A DNA stretch of 64,000 nucleotides from Pogonophryne albipinna (taxonomy: Eukaryota > Chordata > Actinopteri > Perciformes > Artedidraconidae). Positions 44,101 through 64,000 of the stretch are shown piece by piece; the stretch's first letter is position 1, and every line of letters starts with the position of its first letter. The notes below the pieces were generated by a model that was given only the letters and a program-made list of their open reading frames with translations, was not told the origin of the DNA and searched no databases. Made by a program: the position numbers and the translations under genes. Where the stretch lies: the NCBI GenBank assembly GCA_028583405.1, contig CM053256.1:26137325-26201324 (forward strand), read 5' to 3'.

Positions 44101-45397
44101 ACCTTAAGCTGCATTAACATGATGCGCAGCAAAATGGCTCTAAGCTGACGTTGTGTTTCTATAAAGAGAGTGTTGCAGCCCGACTAGACTGACACTCAAA
44201 GTTCAAATAAATTCAACTTTGACCTTGTTGACCCCTTATTTCTCGATGTGCAACCAATCAGATGCTAGCTGTATGTAGCGGCGCAAGCTAGCAAGAAAAA
44301 CAAAACGCTGTTGATCACCAATCATGTGAATGCACTGTAAGAGCTAAAGTTACAGCAAAAGCTAAGGTTGTTTCAATAAGCACTAAAAGGCTCAGCTAGC
44401 TTATTTTATTGTGATTCTAACCATGTTTTAATCAGCTCTCCCAAATCCAATAAACAGCAAATGGGAGTGTCATGTCAAATGTAATGTTTCTGTTCTCTAA
44501 GCAGCAATTCTGTTGTATTTGGATGGAGGGCAGATATCTTAAAAATAAAAACCACCTTAATGGAGAGATATCACCGGAGGGATGTGAGAGAGTATGTTTG
44601 TTTTAAGAGTTTATATGGGGGAACTGACCCATTTAAAGCAAACTGCAGCATAGTCAATGTTCCATTGAGATCTGGATTCAGCAGGCGCAGATTCTTTTCC
44701 AGCCACTTTCTACAGTAACATAGTGGTTGGCTGGAGGGATTTATTAGATGTTATGACAGAGAAAGTTATATAAGAAATGTATGTACAATAGTTTGAGGAC
44801 ACCTTCCCCTAAGGAATATGACTTCAGATAAAACACTATTTATATTGAATAAAGTAGTTTGTCATATTAAGTTTAAATAAGTTCCAGCACAGAGAGGATC
44901 AGTGCTCTGCAGCTTCAAACTAAACTAGCCCTGCCCCCTCTGGATTCTATAAAATAGGGTTGTAGCTAAATAGTTTACCCATCCATTCTTACAAGCATAC
45001 ACCTGTACATGAAAACACACACACACATTGTATTGTACAGTGAATTGTGCAAAACAGTTAATACATTGCCTAAACAACTAAAAAGTGAGATGGGCAGTAG
45101 CTGTTTACAGAGGTTTGTTCAGAAGTGAAAAAAAATCCCATTTTGTCTGAACACTGTAATCTCAAGAGAGGCTCACTGCTGAACCAGCACACTCCTGAAC
45201 GCTCAGAACTGGAGATGTGGCCGGTTTCCTCGGGTTGTCTTTGGTAGCACTTGTTCAGTTTTCTCTTTTCTCCGTCCGTGTGTCTTGCTCTCCGTTTGTC
45301 CGTCTGTCTGTTTGTTTGACTCTCCTCATGTCTGTGTCGGCCAGCGATCGGCCTCCGTCGCCCGATCTGTCGCCTGGGATTGGAGAGCTGCTACGCG
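41144..45397. other. Gap between the L2 LINE and the osbpl10 stop; probable osbpl10 3' UTR, no other gene seen
   Basis: The osbpl10 stop is at 45398-45400, so its 3' UTR runs leftwards on the minus strand. A candidate polyadenylation signal (minus AATAAAG) is at 43366-43372. No coding exon, tRNA or paired transposon ends were recognised from 41144 to 43350. Confidence 0.4.
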
Positions 45398-63554
<18,157 letters not shown>

Positions 63555-63910
63555 CTGAAGAGGGATAGACAGAGATGACAACTGAAAGAAGGAATGTCTG
63601 TAAAAACTACTGTTGGATCGCTGTGCACACAGAACTATGTGCACGCTTTCTGCTGGATTCTTAGACCAATGTGCATTAGCTAAACCATGATGAAACACAA
63701 TGCCACCTTGATAAGATATTTAGTTGTAGGCATAACGTTGGAGGTATAACTTATTATTAAGACATACTACATAGGAGCTACCTATGTTTAATATGAAGAA
63801 GAAACACAATTGAACAAAGTGGGTGTCCAGTAGAAGTCAAAGAAACCTGGTCCATAATATGATTAGTCTGACCTTAAAAACATCCATCAATCCATTTTTT
63901 AAATATATAC
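63555..63910 (-). other. osbpl10 intron upstream of the ORD exon
   Basis: Nothing is recognised here beyond the acceptor region with TCTCTGTCTATCCCTCTTCAG on the minus strand. Confidence 0.5.
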
Positions 63911-64000
63911 CAGGGGTCTCAAACTCAAGTTGGCTTGGGCCACAGCTAACAATGTCATCTCAGGGACACTTCCTTTTGCAAGTACTACAAGGCAGTGCAA
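63911..64000 (+). mobile_element. Left end of a Charlie-like hAT, cut by window edge
   Basis: CAGGGGTCTCAAACTCAAGT is a common hAT terminal form. The rest is outside the window. Confidence 0.55.

Overview
The window is vertebrate, almost certainly teleost, DNA. It contains spliced vertebrate genes with canonical GT-AG introns, long CA/TG microsatellites, and a fish-type repeat load: Rex3, L2, Tc1, DIRS, BEL/Pao, many hAT elements, a P-like transposase with a THAP domain, and a Helitron candidate. No bacterial or phage-like gene organisation is present.

Two host genes anchor the window, both on the minus strand. (1) A ggct (gamma-glutamylcyclotransferase) locus has exons 1-3 at 31506-31396, 31322-31187 and 29614-29479, and a last exon at 4015-3922 beyond a 25.5 kb intron made almost wholly of transposons. 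Exon 2 carries an apparent 10-nt deletion that breaks the frame. The last exon runs into a hAT-type terminal repeat that supplies the stop. It looks like a decaying gene or a decayed paralog. (2) The 3' part of an oxysterol-binding-protein-related gene, best matched to osbpl10, has five exons with consistent phases at 63554-63032, 52600-52414, 47162-46980, 46647-46494 and 45442-45398. They encode the C-terminal lipid-binding (ORD) domain and the stop. An unidentified small two-exon gene candidate (53906-53533 and 52750-52682, minus) sits inside an osbpl10 intron.

Layout. 0-4 kb: Rex3 LINE and AT-rich minisatellite. 4.2-6 kb: TTAA-flanked DNA transposon with a nested short element. 6.1-7.1 kb: DIRS fragment. 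7.2-19.1 kb: BEL/Pao element (minus) split by a 6.4 kb DIRS element (9966-16347) and a hAT (17544-18833). 19.1-22.9 kb: second BEL/Pao copy (plus), head to head with the first. 22.9-26.9 kb: P/THAP transposase remnants, one broken by a hAT inside its THAP exon. 28.6-29.3 kb: DIRS gag fragment. 29.5-31.5 kb: ggct exons 3-1, with a palindromic Tc1-like MITE (itself holding an L2 insert) filling intron 2. 32.1-41.1 kb: an L2 LINE holding a five-layer nest (L2 > hAT > solo LTR > hAT > hAT) and a Helitron candidate. 41.1-45.4 kb: mostly single-copy-looking DNA that probably includes the osbpl10 3' UTR. 45.4-63.6 kb: osbpl10, whose introns hold a 4.5 kb palindromic element, three large TG/CA arrays, a 31-copy 40-bp minisatellite grown from Tc1-like transposase DNA, an apparently intact Tc1 transposon (58157-59715), and further hAT elements.

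Many element boundaries could be fixed to the base because the hAT copies keep perfect 8-bp target duplications. Calls of element family rest on motifs recognised by eye. No database search was possible.
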